A DNA stretch of 37,500 nt from Symbiodinium natans (Eukaryota > Sar > Dinophyceae > Suessiales > Symbiodiniaceae), in contig CAJNDS010001779.1 in the NCBI GenBank assembly GCA_905221605.1, forward strand, positions 777,646 to 815,145. The letters are read 5' to 3'. Under the pieces are notes generated by a model. It searched no databases, had not been told where the DNA came from, and worked only from the letters and a program-made list of their open reading frames with translations. Shown here piece by piece: positions 1-8,477 of the stretch; position 1 is the stretch's first letter, and every line of letters begins with the position of its first letter. Both the position numbers and the translations under genes were made by a program.

Positions 1-1921
1 TGGACAGTTGGGTGGCCGCAGTGATCCTGCGTCGGCTATGTTAGCGGTGCTTCATTTATGCCAGTTACGTAGAGCACAGGGGGCACCAACGTATTTGGCA
101 ATCGCAGATTTGCAAGCAGCCTTCGACTTGGCTGACATCCCTACAATGTTACACAATATCTCCAGGGCTGGAGTCGCCGGTTGCTGCTGGCTTCTAATGG
201 ATGATATCTTACACATGGATATGCAAGTGGTTTGTTTGCATGGGTATTTATCTGCTGTTTTTTCACTTGGACAAGGCACAGCCCAGGGGCGCCGGTTTTC
301 TTCTTTCTTGTTTAATGCCTTTGCAGCTAACCTCACTAAAGCCTTGGAGAAGGCCGTCCCACAAGGCACCTGCGCTCTGTTGCCGCCTTTCGCGCATCAA
401 GCACTGCTGCAAGCCGATTCAGTTTCTCCTGCCGTGTACTTGGACGCTCAGCCCTCATCCGCCGATGTTTGGGGACAAGCAGTCAGCGCCATCAAGGACT
501 GCTATGTGAATGACTCCCCTCCTTGGGCTTCAAGCCTTCAGGTAACAGTTTCCCAGTTGTCTCGGTTGCCTAAACTAGCTGACCGTCTTTTGGTTCTTGA
601 CTGTTTAGGCCATTTTCCCTTAGGGCCTATACAGTATATTGATGACACCACGATGCCGTGTCCCAGTGTGGGGGCTCTTGCCGCAGTCATCGGAGATAAC
701 CAGACCTCAGCAGTTGAGACGTTTGCAACGTCATCCGGAAGCAGGATAAATCGCAAACCTGGCAAGACTACAGTCATGGCAATGTACGGCAGCCCGCCGC
801 CTTCCTTTGACGTAGTGGGTTGTGATGTTTCTTCGGCACATAGCTGCTTGGGATTCCTTCTGGATGACCAACTCACCATGGAGCCCATGCTACAGGCAGT
901 GGTTGCCCACGCAAACAGCGCTCTTTCGGAATTCTGCGCTGCAGCTTCTTGCGCCGGTGTTCCTCTCCCGGTCATTGCAGACGAGGTTCCGTCCCGCATT
1001 GAGTCCATTATCACGTATCGAGCCCCTTTTTTGGTTTTAGCTTCTGGTTTTGAGTCTGTTTTGAATTCTGTTCAACATAAATGGGCATTGATGATCTTGG
1101 GTTGTAGTCCTTGCACTAGTATGAGAAGCGCTTTGCCCTGTACACAACTGGGCTGGACAGCACGTCTTGGATCTCGTGTCTTGGATTTTGCCATTACGAC
1201 ACTTGCCAGAATGCAGTGTCTGCCGGAGGACCATCCTGCAGCTGTCATGCTGCAAGCTGCTACTCAGGTGACTCTGCCAACATGGGTTTCTGTGATCTGC
1301 CAACACATGGAACGGCTGCGTCCCTTTGGATGGATTTGGCCAATCACAGAGCATCCAGCCTTCGCACCATCGGTGTTGATAGCCAAGCGCGATCCCGCGT
1401 TTCGAAAGCAGCTTGTCCGGCAGTATAGGAGGCAGGTGGTCTCGCCAATACTGCAAGCTTATGATGAGCGTTGGCGTAGCATGCAGCTACAGTCCCATTG
1501 TGAGGGGTTTGGCCTCAGTTTCGCGCAACTTCCGTTGCAAGCGGGTGCTTTGCCTTGGACCCTCGCTATGGTGGATCTGGGGCCACGCACATTATACTCA
1601 GTAAGGACTTGGTTGTGGATTCGATGTTCTGGCCGGTGGCCCCCCTCACAAGAAGAGCCCACTGGCCCCACTTTGCGGGACTTTTGTCCTTGGTGCGGCA
1701 GTGCGCTTGTTCCTGTTCTGCACACTCTGTGCGAGTGCGAGGGAACAGCTCAAGGTAGGGAGGCTCTCCTGGCAACGCACAGGCCTCTAGATTCAGCACA
1801 GGACATCATTCAGTTTCTCTTTGACCTCAACGCTGCTCTCCACACTCTCCAGGCATGTATATTTTATGTTAACGAGGCGCTCGTTAACTTTCCTCGTAGT
1901 CCGGAAGCCGAAGGCTTGTGA
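1..1921 (+). CDS. Non-LTR retrotransposon reverse transcriptase, 5'-partial
   Basis: The frame is open to the left edge (the codons before the first listed TTG read G-Q), so the start lies outside the window. Residue numbers count from base 8. The reverse transcriptase core is visible: a GQ-x-G entry motif at the edge, motif A IADLQAAFD (32-40), motif B GTAQGRRFSSFLFNAF (90-105), catalytic motif C YIDD (210-213), a motif D-like SRINRKPGKT (245-254) and a motif E-like SCLGFLLDDQLT (279-290). A C-terminal Cys/His knuckle, CPWC-x8-H-x2-C-x-C (560-577), matches the tail of many LINE-type ORF2 proteins. The spacing from motif B to C, about 105 residues, is longer than usual and implies an insert of roughly 60-70 residues. 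The enzyme would copy element RNA into DNA at a nicked target. No endonuclease domain is in view. The frame is intact up to TGA at 1919-1921, so it may be recently active. The family call is strong; the clade is not resolved. Confidence 0.85.
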   Translation, partial: GQLGGRSDPASAMLAVLHLCQLRRAQGAPTYLAIADLQAAFDLADIPTMLHNISRAGVAGCCWLLMDDILHMDMQVVCLHGYLSAVFSLGQGTAQGRRFSSFLFNAFAANLTKALEKAVPQGTCALLPPFAHQALLQADSVSPAVYLDAQPSSADVWGQAVSAIKDCYVNDSPPWASSLQVTVSQLSRLPKLADRLLVLDCLGHFPLGPIQYIDDTTMPCPSVGALAAVIGDNQTSAVETFATSSGSRINRKPGKTTVMAMYGSPPPSFDVVGCDVSSAHSCLGFLLDDQLTMEPMLQAVVAHANSALSEFCAAASCAGVPLPVIADEVPSRIESIITYRAPFLVLASGFESVLNSVQHKWALMILGCSPCTSMRSALPCTQLGWTARLGSRVLDFAITTLARMQCLPEDHPAAVMLQAATQVTLPTWVSVICQHMERLRPFGWIWPITEHPAFAPSVLIAKRDPAFRKQLVRQYRRQVVSPILQAYDERWRSMQLQSHCEGFGLSFAQLPLQAGALPWTLAMVDLGPRTLYSVRTWLWIRCSGRWPPSQEEPTGPTLRDFCPWCGSALVPVLHTLCECEGTAQGREALLATHRPLDSAQDIIQFLFDLNAALHTLQACIFYVNEALVNFPRSPEAEGL

Positions 1922-2050
1922 AAGATCAAGCTCTTACGTGCTATCCGTTCTCTCGCTTCCCCATTGCTTGGCGGAGCGCCTCAAAGACTGAAATGCTGAA
2001 ATGCTGAAATGCTTAGTATGGGCTCTTAACTTGGTACCTCTTAGGCTTTG
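1922..2050 (+). mobile_element. 3' UTR and short-repeat tail of the retrotransposon
   Basis: After the stop there are about 70 bases of unique sequence and then three tandem copies of TGAAATGC (1989-2012). Non-LTR elements often end in short tandem repeats made during target-primed reverse transcription, so this may be the element's 3' end. A TTTAGGG array starts about 40 bases further on. Confidence 0.4.
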
Positions 2051-2102
2051 GAGGTTTAGGGTTTAGGGTTTAGGATTTAGGGTTTAGGAGTTAGGGTTTA
2101 GG
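2051..2102 (+). repeat. TTTAGGG array next to the retrotransposon
   Basis: The first array after the RT element's 3' tail. It truncates the left part of a GGGCCCAT-family repeat (2119-2197). Confidence 0.9.
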
Positions 2103-2118
2103 GGTATACACTCCTGAT

Positions 2119-2197
2119 GTGCCCTATACAAATTAAGGGGCCATACATCGGAACCCTTGAAGGGAGGTTAGGGTTAAGGGCCCATGTAACTACCCTT
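2119..2197 (+). repeat. Truncated GGGCCCAT-family element
   Basis: Nearly identical to the right half of 20062-20201 (CCTATACAAATTAAGGG and GGGCCCATGTAACTACCCT shared). Confidence 0.6.
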
Positions 2198-2289
2198 TAA
2201 ACCACTGCGTCAACTATCTCGAGGTCCAACCTAGGCCGGGGGGCGGACTTCGAAAGTCAGAGCGCCGAGCAACTTTTTGCGGGGGCTTA

Positions 2290-2470
2290 CCAGGATGGGC
2301 GACTAGGCCTTGAAATCCCCTAAACCCTAAACCCTAAACCCTAAACCCTAAACCCTAAACCCTAAACCCTAAACCCTAAACCCTAAACCCTAAACCCTAA
2401 ACCCTAAACCCTAAACCCTAAACCCTAACCTATAGAGGGCCTTTGAAGAGATTGGAATAGCCCATCCTGG
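2290..2470. mobile_element. CCAGGATGGGC TIR element split by a CCCTAAA array
   Basis: CCAGGATGGGC (2290-2300) and its exact inverse (2460-2470) flank a 110-bp CCCTAAA array. The right end matches the TIR of 19752-19841 over about 15 bp. Confidence 0.5.
2317..2428 (-). repeat. CCCTAAA array
   Basis: About 15 perfect units, inside the split TIR element. Confidence 0.95.
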
Positions 2471-2487
2471 TGGGGTTTCGGCCCCAC

Positions 2488-2598
2488 TTAAGTCCCTGCA
2501 AGGGCGATAAGGGAGCGCTCCTCCCAGCCGTTGAGGGCGCGCTTGACAGATTCGGAGTCCAGGTTGGAGATGATGTAATCATCATCTCTAAACCTCGG
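2488..2598 (-). CDS. Exon-like segment, acidic, unknown protein
   Basis: The minus frame includes DDDYIISNLDSESVKRALNG followed by WEERSLIALAG, then a stop at 2488-2490. Composition and codon use are protein-like. Telomere-like arrays lie on both sides (CCCTAAA from 2317, TTTAGGG from 2605). I do not recognise the protein. Confidence 0.5.
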   Translation of the reverse strand, partial: PRFRDDDYIISNLDSESVKRALNGWEERSLIALAGT

Positions 2599-2604
2599 CT
2601 TAGG

Positions 2605-2686
2605 AGTTTAGGGTTTAGGGTTTAGGGTTTAGGGTTTAGGGTTTGGGGTTTAGGGTTTAGGGTTTAGGGTTTAGGGTTTAGGGTTA
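2605..2686 (+). repeat. TTTAGGG array
   Basis: About eleven units on the right of the 2.5-kb exon-like segment. Confidence 0.95.
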
Positions 2687-3099
2687 CCGGTTTCAAGGGA
2701 CTAAAGGAGGGGCCCTTTTCAGGGACCTTAAGGGTTATTTAGGGGCTTGTTAGGTTTGCAGGGACTATATAAGGTACATATAAGGGTTGCATAGGGGAAT
2801 AAGATTCAGGGTCCCTTCCAGGGTCCCTCCTTCGACCCCTCAACGGTAGTGGCTCTTGAAGCGATGTAGGCATCGCAATGGCCGGTGGGCCTTCGGGGTC
2901 GAGGGTATAAACGAGGGGATCCCAAGCCCGAAACCCTAACACCCAGACCCCTCTGATTCCCGAACGAGAAACCGAGAAAGCACCTTTAGGGACTTGATAG
3001 CTGCATGGAGCTATGATTTGTTGCCCTTCCCGAATATGTCAGGGGCCACTGAATTGTTGGGGTGGGTCAACAAATCAGGAAGGGGCGTGAGGACTTTAA
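2687..3099. other. No gene recognised
   Basis: This is unique-looking sequence without arrays. A 67-codon minus frame at 2739-2942 is not convincing, and no splice-delimited segment stands out. Confidence 0.4.
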
Positions 3100-3408
3100 A
3101 TGGCGGGCCGAGCAGCACGTCCAGAACAGACTGCCTCCTCAGCACAAGATCCATTGGCAATGAGTTTTCCACACAAAAAGGGACTACTGGGGCAGTCGCC
3201 TTTACATATCAAAAGGGCTGAGGCTACAAGCTTCTGCTTGCACGCGCCCCACCCACAAGAACCCGCCGGACCGGACAAAATCGCGGCGAGCTTACAATCG
3301 AAAGCCCTACTTAATTACTCTACATTGACGGCAGGACCGGGGAAACGTGTTTCAAACGGTGAGTGGCCAGTGAGGGCAGTTTCCCAGCCCCCACACTGCA
3401 CCCAATAA
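3100..3408 (+). CDS. Hypothetical 102-codon ORF
   Basis: An ATG-initiated plus-strand frame with mixed, protein-like composition (for example KRAEATSFCLHAPHPQEPAG) lies in an array-free stretch. A shorter minus frame overlaps it at 3096-3278. No motif or family is recognised, and the strand is opposite to the surrounding exon-like segments, so this may be a chance frame. Confidence 0.22.
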   Translation: MAGRAARPEQTASSAQDPLAMSFPHKKGLLGQSPLHIKRAEATSFCLHAPHPQEPAGPDKIAASLQSKALLNYSTLTAGPGKRVSNGEWPVRAVSQPPHCTQ

Positions 3409-3781
3409 ACCTAACACACAGGAGACCTTTTTGGGGGCCAGCGCGTCCGATCCGGGAAGGGAACAGTACAGGAGCAGTTGTAGTTCGTTTAGAGGTCCGC
3501 GGCATTCAACATTAACAACACGTACACTACATGAGGGTGGGGGGGCCTTATGAACAAATCAAGTCTCCGGATTCTCCGTGGCATATCTCGGGGAATAGGA
3601 TTGATTCGGGCCTATAAGTATAGAACTGAAATCTAAGAACCCTGAACCCTATACACCCTCTTCACCACAAACGCTAAAACCTGAACAATCCTAACCTATG
3701 TAAAGCACCTGGGCCACCCTGATCGCAGATCCTGCGCACTACCTACATGGGATCCTATACTAGCTACTCAGTGCTCGCGGC
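3409..3781. other. No gene recognised
   Basis: Mixed sequence with scattered telomere-like words near 3640-3690. No coding segment is supported. Confidence 0.4.
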
Positions 3782-3976
3782 TTAGCAGGCTTTGTAGGGT
3801 TTACAGGGTTTACGGTTTAGTGAATTTGTACACTCCTGCACCTCAGATAATCTCAACCACACCGTCAAAGGCCCAAATAACGCTTGAATTAGCCTCAAGT
3901 TTTCCATGTGGGGATAGAAATGAAATCCGGCAAGAAACGCGTTCACATATTTTTTTGTGTTTTTTTTCAGATGCAT
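3782..3976 (-). CDS. Hypothetical 64-codon ORF
   Basis: An ATG-initiated minus frame starts MHLKKNTKKYVNAFLAGFHF and ends in a stop next to degenerate repeat sequence. It is more AT-rich than the other exon-like segments. It may be an exon or a chance frame. Confidence 0.25.
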   Translation of the reverse strand: MHLKKNTKKYVNAFLAGFHFYPHMENLRLIQALFGPLTVWLRLSEVQECTNSLNRKPCKPYKAC

Positions 3977-4283
3977 GCTCTAGGGAAAGCGAAGATTAGC
4001 CTTTGAGTTCTAAGGGGGGTTACCGAGCACCTGCAAGGGTACTGCTTCGACCCCCTGATCTAAGGTCCGCAAACCCCACACCCTAAATCACTCAAGGATA
4101 GCGTGGAGGGTTCCAGGTATGGGGCCCTCTGAATGTGGGTCCCTTGAAATATTAACCCTTACATACACACGCTATAGAATAAGGGCCCATACTTCGGAGT
4201 CCCGATGAACAAGGGTGAGGGGCCCTACTAAGGGCCCATGGTTCCAACCGTAAGTCAGGCGGGGGCCAGAACAGGGAACCCTG
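3977..4283. repeat. Diverged copy of the GGGCCCAT repeat family; no gene seen
   Basis: The segment from about 4136 to 4260 shares words such as AAGGGCCCATAC, CGGAGTCCC and TAAGGGCCCATG with repeats at 2119-2197, 16141-16275 and 20062-20201. It is probably a decayed member of that family. Confidence 0.35.
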
Positions 4284-4329
4284 GACCCTAAACCCTAAAC
4301 CCTAGACCCTAAACCCTGTAAACCCTAAA

Positions 4330-4455
4330 CTGCGGGGGGTTCAGAACAGGATCCCATGGTACTTTGTTCCGTCCCAGGTTCCCGCAGAAGGGGCCGAAAG
4401 CGAAGCACTTGCGGCCCTCGAAAACAGTGACCCCATCCACCTCGGTTTTTGAAGT
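4330..4455 (-). CDS. Exon-like segment, unknown protein
   Basis: The minus frame includes TEVDGVTVFEGRKCFAFGPF then CGNLG. A CCCTAAA array (4284-4330) is on the left and a TTTAGGG-type array (from 4466) on the right. A GTACCA donor-like site lies near its 3' side. Protein-like composition; family unknown. Confidence 0.5.
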
Positions 4456-4713
4456 TCAAGTGCTGAGGTTTAGGGTTTAGGCTTAAGGCTTCGGGCTGAA
4501 GGGTTGCAGGGTTTTGGGGTTTCGGGTTTTCGGGCTTAGTTCGTGAGATATATTGCTTCAGGGTCTTTTGCCGCCACGCTTGGTGTCTGGCAATGGCAAA
4601 GCCGGCATCGTTGCATGGGGTTTAGAGCTTAGGGTTTAGGGAATGCAAACGCATGCCCCGGTAGGGTTCAGAGTTTGGCGGGCTTAGGGGTTGGGGCTTA
4701 GGGTTGAGGGTTT

Positions 4714-4793
4714 GCCATGAAGGCGTGCAATCCGCTTCCCACAAAAGCAGTCGTGCTCTGCATTTCAATGAAGATGTGCTCTGCACCGAGGGC
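4714..4793 (-). CDS. Exon-like segment, unknown protein
   Basis: The minus frame reads ALGAEHIFIEMQSTTAFVGS then GLHAFMAN, with an AG just before it. A second, weaker Cys-rich candidate lies at 4557-4620 (RCRLCHC in one frame), but its frame is ambiguous. Confidence 0.4.
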
Positions 4794-4795
4794 CT

Positions 4796-5047
4796 ACGTG
4801 TGGAGGCTCATGGGTACCGACCCAGAGGGTCCATTTTGTATTGCCAAGGTACCCAAAAACCCTATTTAGTATTGTTTTTGGGTACCTAATTCCATAATTG
4901 TAATGCACATGGACCCTCTGGATTATAAGTAGCGGGGCGGGGGGGGGGGGGGGGGGGGTTGGGGGGTTGGAAAGGAGGGTGAACGTGTTGGAACCGTGAA
5001 AACTTCGGGCGCCTATAAACCTACAACTATGTACCCATGAATCTTCA
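4796..5047. mobile_element. Nested palindromic TIR elements
   Basis: The outer ends resemble the CTTGGAGGTTCATGGGTAC family (GTGGAGGCTCATGGGTAC at left, GTACCCATGAATCTTCAAG at right). Inside, 4822-4921 is a 100-bp palindromic element: CCAGAGGGTCCAT (4822-4834) is the exact inverse of 4909-4921, and AGGTACCCAAAAAC (4847-4860) is the exact inverse of 4874-4887. Confidence 0.6.
4939..4958 (+). repeat. Poly-G tract
   Basis: An uninterrupted run of about 20 G lies in a larger G-rich stretch, within the outer repeat at 4796-5047. It could form a G-quadruplex, and its length may be uncertain in assembly. Confidence 0.8.
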
Positions 5048-5140
5048 AGCACCTTGCAGAGTCAGAGAACTTTCCAGCTCATTGCAAGTCAACCACGGTA
5101 AACCTCAGGCTCTCAGAACTAGATTGCAACAGCAACTCAT

Positions 5141-5218
5141 TCAACACCTTGCCAAGATGCCCTCGTTGGCCGGCCGTTGAAGTCTGGCGGAGTCGAGATG
5201 TTCTTCACAAATCTTGAG
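5141..5218 (-). CDS. Exon-like segment, unknown protein
   Basis: The minus frame reads LKICEEHLDSARLQRPANEG then ILARC before a stop. It looks helical and charged. The right flank is a CCCTAAA array (5231-5326), so it does not follow the usual array orientation. Confidence 0.4.
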   Translation of the reverse strand, partial: LKICEEHLDSARLQRPANEGILARC

Positions 5219-5492
5219 GGGTAAAGAAACCTCAACCCTAACCGCTAAACCCTACACCCTAAACCCTAAGCCCTAACCCTACACCCTAAACCCTAAAACC
5301 TAAACCCTAAACCCAAAACCCAAAACCGGTTGAGGGTCCATGGGGGATTCGGAATCCTCGCAGGGACACGCTGCTCAAGGGGTTTCACTTTTACTCAGGG
5401 CTAACGTAGCAGGGGCCCGTATGTGGAGTAGGGGAGTGTTGCAGTAGCAGGGGAGGATCCCGTATTTGAAGGAAGGAGCCCAGAATTCTACG

Positions 5493-5610
5493 CCCCATAT
5501 GGGTGGTTGTCAAAAATATTGTCCCTTTTGGACTCCCTCTTCCAATACGGCCCCCAATTTTTATGGTACCCTAAAAGGTGTCATAATTTTGACAACCCAT
5601 ATTGAGGGGG
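5493..5610. mobile_element. TIR (MITE-like) element, about 118 bp
   Basis: The left end CCCCATATGGGTGGTTGTCAA and the right end TTTTGACAACCCATATTGAG are imperfect inverses over roughly 25 bp. It has no coding capacity. Only one copy was seen here. Confidence 0.55.
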
Positions 5611-5685
5611 ATATAGCCGGTAAGCACGGACACCCCGCAGCCGAAAGCCCTGAAAAGGAAGCCCTAAACCCTAAACCCTAAACCC

Positions 5686-5782
5686 ACAAACAGGAAGCCC
5701 AGAAGCTCCAGCTGCCAGCGTAGATGGTCCACGGGCGCTCGTCGCCCACGGAGCGCTTGTGGTCGGCATCCAACTGCCTGGA
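5686..5782 (-). CDS. Exon-like segment, unknown protein
   Basis: The minus frame reads QLDADHKRSVGDERPWTIYA then GSWSFWASCLWV. CCCTAAA repeats abut on the left and a long TTTAGGG array (5812-6030) on the right. The acceptor is probably the AAAG or AG just upstream. No family recognised. Confidence 0.5.
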
Positions 5783-5811
5783 CTTTGGGCTAAGAGCTCA
5801 GGGGTAAGGGG

Positions 5812-6030
5812 TTCGGGGTTTAGGGTTTAGGATTTAGGGTTTAGGGGTTCGGGCTTAAGGGGTTCAGGGTTTAGGGTTTAGGATTTAGGGTTTAGGGGTT
5901 CGGGCTTTAGGGGTTCAGGGTTTAGGGTATAGGATTTAGGGTTTAGGGTTCAGGGTTTAGGGGTTCGGAGTTCAGGGTTCAGGGTTTAGGGTTCAGGGTA
6001 TAGGGTTTAGGGTTCAGGGTTTAGGGTTTT
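5812..6030 (+). repeat. Long degenerate TTTAGGG array
   Basis: About 220 bp of TTTAGGG units mixed with GGGTTCA, GGATTTA and GGGTATA variants. Confidence 0.9.
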
Positions 6031-6154
6031 TGAGGGGTTGAGGGCTTCGGGCCAAGTTCGGAGCCTACAAGTGCAGATGACCTCTCAGAACGCTCCATTT
6101 CGACTGCTAGTTCGTTGCTGTTGGGTGGAAGGCCCTGTAGATTCCTGTTCCCTG

Positions 6155-6352
6155 CTAATTACCATCGATGCACGCTCCATGCGCCACATGCCATGTATGC
6201 CATGCGGGCATCAGATTCTCTGCCGCTGCGCGGGAAGACGCCCGAAACCACCCGAAGCAATCCTTAAACACATACAGTGCTTGCACACCCAGCTTTTGCT
6301 CCTCAACTAAGGGGGTTCTACCTGAAATTCCCAGCAGCGTTCTGCATGTCAT
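6155..6352 (-). CDS. Exon-like segment, unknown protein
   Basis: The minus frame includes RTPLVEEQKLGVQALYVFKD then CFGWFRASSRAAAENLMPAW. An acceptor-like TTTCAG or TTAG precedes RTPL. It is one of the longer coding-like segments. A plus-strand frame overlaps it but is less protein-like. Confidence 0.45.
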   Translation of the reverse strand: MTCRTLLGISGRTPLVEEQKLGVQALYVFKDCFGWFRASSRAAAENLMPAWHTWHVAHGACIDGN

Positions 6353-6591
6353 TGAAAGGCGAAAGCTTGAACCCTAAACTCTGAACCCTGAACCCTTCAT
6401 CCTGAATCTCTAGACCCTCGACATTCCTGAAATACCCTACAACCTGAACCACTGGATCCTCAAAACCCGAACCATAATAACTCATAACCCTAAAAACTCA
6501 TAATCCTCACTGCGCTAAGCCCTACGACCTAGTAACCCCTAGTCCCCAATAACTCATTGCCCTAACTGCCCACAAGCAGAGTAACCAATAG

Positions 6592-6674
6592 CCCTAAACC
6601 CTGAGCCCCTAGACCCTAAACCCTAGAGCCTAAACCCGAAACCCTAAACCCGAAACCCTAAACCCTAAACCCTG
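6592..6674 (-). repeat. CCCTAAA array
   Basis: Near-perfect CCCTAAA units with some CCCGAAA variants, directly joined to the exon-like segment on its right. Confidence 0.9.
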
Positions 6675-6743
6675 AGCCAGATGCTCCACCAGGGCATCGC
6701 CATCGATGGTAATGTTCAGGATCTGCCTCGCGAATGGGAACTT
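6672..6743 (-). CDS. Exon-like segment, unknown protein
   Basis: The minus frame reads FPFARQILNITIDGDALVEH then LAQ. The acceptor side ends CCCAAAG and the donor side runs CAGGGTTTAGGG, so a GT supplied by the array could be the 5' splice site. Confidence 0.5.
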
Positions 6744-6784
6744 TGGGGGATTGGCCCTGGGATTCCCGGGGCTTGGGCGTGTTT

Positions 6785-6845
6785 CGGGTTTAGGGGTTAG
6801 GGGTTAGGGTTTAGGGTTGAGGGTGGAGGGTTGAAAGTTTGGGGT
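6785..6845 (+). repeat. TTTAGGG array
   Basis: Degenerate TTTAGGG units on the right side of the 6.7-kb exon-like segment. Confidence 0.85.
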
Positions 6846-6925
6846 CTTAGGGCCTCGGGACTTCGATTCTGGCAGGTTGGACGAAACCACCCGAAGGAAC
6901 CCCTAAACCCTAAACCCTAAACCCC

Positions 6926-7005
6926 AAAGACTCCAGGCCAAGCGCCCCCCAAAGATCTCTGCACACGCCGCCACCATAGTTCGCATGAGCAAGAGCTACA
7001 AGGGC
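6926..7005 (-). CDS. Exon-like segment, unknown protein
   Basis: The minus frame reads ALVALAHANYGGGVCRDLWG then ALGLESLG. CCCTAAA units (6899-6927) lie on the left and TTTAGGG-like units (7062-7095) on the right. Confidence 0.45.
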
Positions 7006-7283
7006 CCTTAAAATTGGGTTAAGGCTTCGGGGGGGCTTCTTCACAACCCTCGGCCCTGCATTGGGTTAGGGTTTAGGATTTTGGGCTTGAAGGACTGGTT
7101 GGTTCTCAAGCCCTGCACGCATTGGCTTCGTGGAATCACAAGAGCCTTGCCCCGGAACAGGAAAACCCGTACCCCTAAACCCTAAACCCTAAGCCCTAAA
7201 CGTGTAGGGTGCAGGATGTGAAGTTGCAGCCATTAAGAGAAAGGGTTGCCCCCAAACCCCAAACGCTAAATAACCCCCCCCCC

Positions 7284-7374
7284 CCACATGCACGCTGAAT
7301 TGGCAGCTGGGGTGCTCGTTGATTTCGTGGAAGCGCTGGAGGTACTTGGGATCCAAGATGTTACCTTCGGCAGG
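7284..7374 (-). CDS. Exon-like segment, unknown protein
   Basis: The minus frame reads EGNILDPKYLQRFHEINEHP then SCQFSVHVG, with strongly GC-biased third positions (AAG TAC CTC CAG CGC TTC). A C-rich, CCCTAAA-like flank is on the left and a TTTAGGG array (7381-7470) on the right. Confidence 0.6.
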
Positions 7375-7380
7375 TTTTGG

Positions 7381-7470
7381 TTTTAGGGTTTGCGGCTCAG
7401 GGCTTAGGGTTTTAGGTTTAGGGTTTAGGGGTTTCGGGTTTAGGGCTTAGGGTTTGGGGTTGAGAGTGTG
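7381..7470 (+). repeat. Degenerate TTTAGGG array
   Basis: TTTAGGG, TTTCGGG and CTTAGGG units on the right of the 7.3-kb exon-like segment. Confidence 0.85.
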
Positions 7471-7717
7471 CGGCTACGAAGCTCAGGGTTGTCGAACATC
7501 GGGGCGGGGAGGGGGGCTAGAACGGCACAGGTTAGGGTCTAGAAGCTTCTTAAACACGTAGGTGCACCTATATGTAACATGTACATAGAAGAACCCCTGT
7601 ACATGAACGTACAAACCACATGTCTATGTAAATATGTTGTATAGGGACAGAGAAAAAGATTTTACTGAGATGCATAGACCAGCTCTGGGGACATCGAAAT
7701 AGGGTTTAGGGTTTGGG

Positions 7718-7792
7718 GTTGATTGCTTTCTTGCACCACACGGCCAGGGGTCTCACGCTCGCACACCTGCACATCCTCGCTGGTTTTGTGCC
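7718..7792 (-). CDS. Exon-like segment, unknown protein
   Basis: A strong acceptor, TGTTGCCACAG (7793-7798 is its CCACAG), precedes a minus frame HKTSEDVQVCERETPGRVVQ then ESNQPQ. Confidence 0.5.
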
Positions 7793-7932
7793 CTGTGGCA
7801 ACAGCACGTTACAGCAGAGACAATCATCTAGCAAAGGGGCCTAGTTCATTGGAATGGGCTTTTGGGTAGAATATTCTTATAGGTGGACTAGGGTTTAGGG
7901 TTTAGGGTTTAGGGTACTATCTAGGACGTGGC

Positions 7933-8028
7933 TCAGTTCTCTTCGTCGACATCGGCGCATGTCGCAGAGAAGAGGTTGATGCGGGCATTTCCCGGCCACG
8001 TGTTCGACACCTCGGTGTGCGGCTTCAG
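7933..8028 (-). CDS. Exon-like segment, unknown protein
   Basis: The minus frame reads KPHTEVSNTWPGNARINLFS then ATCADVDEEN before TGA. TTTAGGG arrays lie on both sides. Confidence 0.5.
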   Translation of the reverse strand: MKPHTEVSNTWPGNARINLFSATCADVDEEN

Positions 8029-8116
8029 GTTAAGGGTTAAGGGTTAAGGGTTTAGGGTTTAGGGTTTAGCGTCTTTAGGGCCAGGTTCGTAGGGTTTAGC
8101 GTTAGGGCTTTAGGGT

Positions 8117-8293
8117 TTAGAGTTCTTTGACGTTGGCGCACGCGCGCATGCTCGCATGAGGGTCATGTGCGTTTGAGGCGGTTGGGCTTGTGTGTTGGGT
8201 TGGAAGTGCTGGCTGCTCGTTGAGGTTGTTTGACGAATCTTCGGCATGAAGCAAGGCCGGCAGATGCGAAGACGGCCAAAAAACGGCCGCGTC
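8117..8293 (-). CDS. Exon-like segment, Asn/Pro/Ala-rich
   Basis: A 58-codon minus frame contains WPSSHLPALLHAEDSS, then NLNEQPALPTQHTSPTASNA and HDPHASMRACANVKEL. The stop falls in the adjoining TTTAGGG array. A plus-strand frame at 8230-8430 overlaps part of it and cannot be excluded. Confidence 0.45.
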   Translation of the reverse strand, partial: DAAVFWPSSHLPALLHAEDSSNNLNEQPALPTQHTSPTASNAHDPHASMRACANVKEL

Positions 8294-8477
8294 TTAGCTT
8301 GTGGGTATTTTTACCCAATCAGGGGACCCCTGTCGCCATTAAGACTCCATATTGTCGTAGGAACCTGACCATGGTGTGGGGCAGGAAGGGAAGCGGAACT
8401 GGGAAAGCGGAAGCGCAGAGATTCGGTTGAGATGCGGCCTTCTACCTTGGGGCCTCATATACTTATAAGCAAGTCTA

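Noticed and set aside
52-1799. Other ORFs inside the reverse transcriptase
   Set aside because: They overlap the intact RT frame and lack family features, so they are shadows of it.
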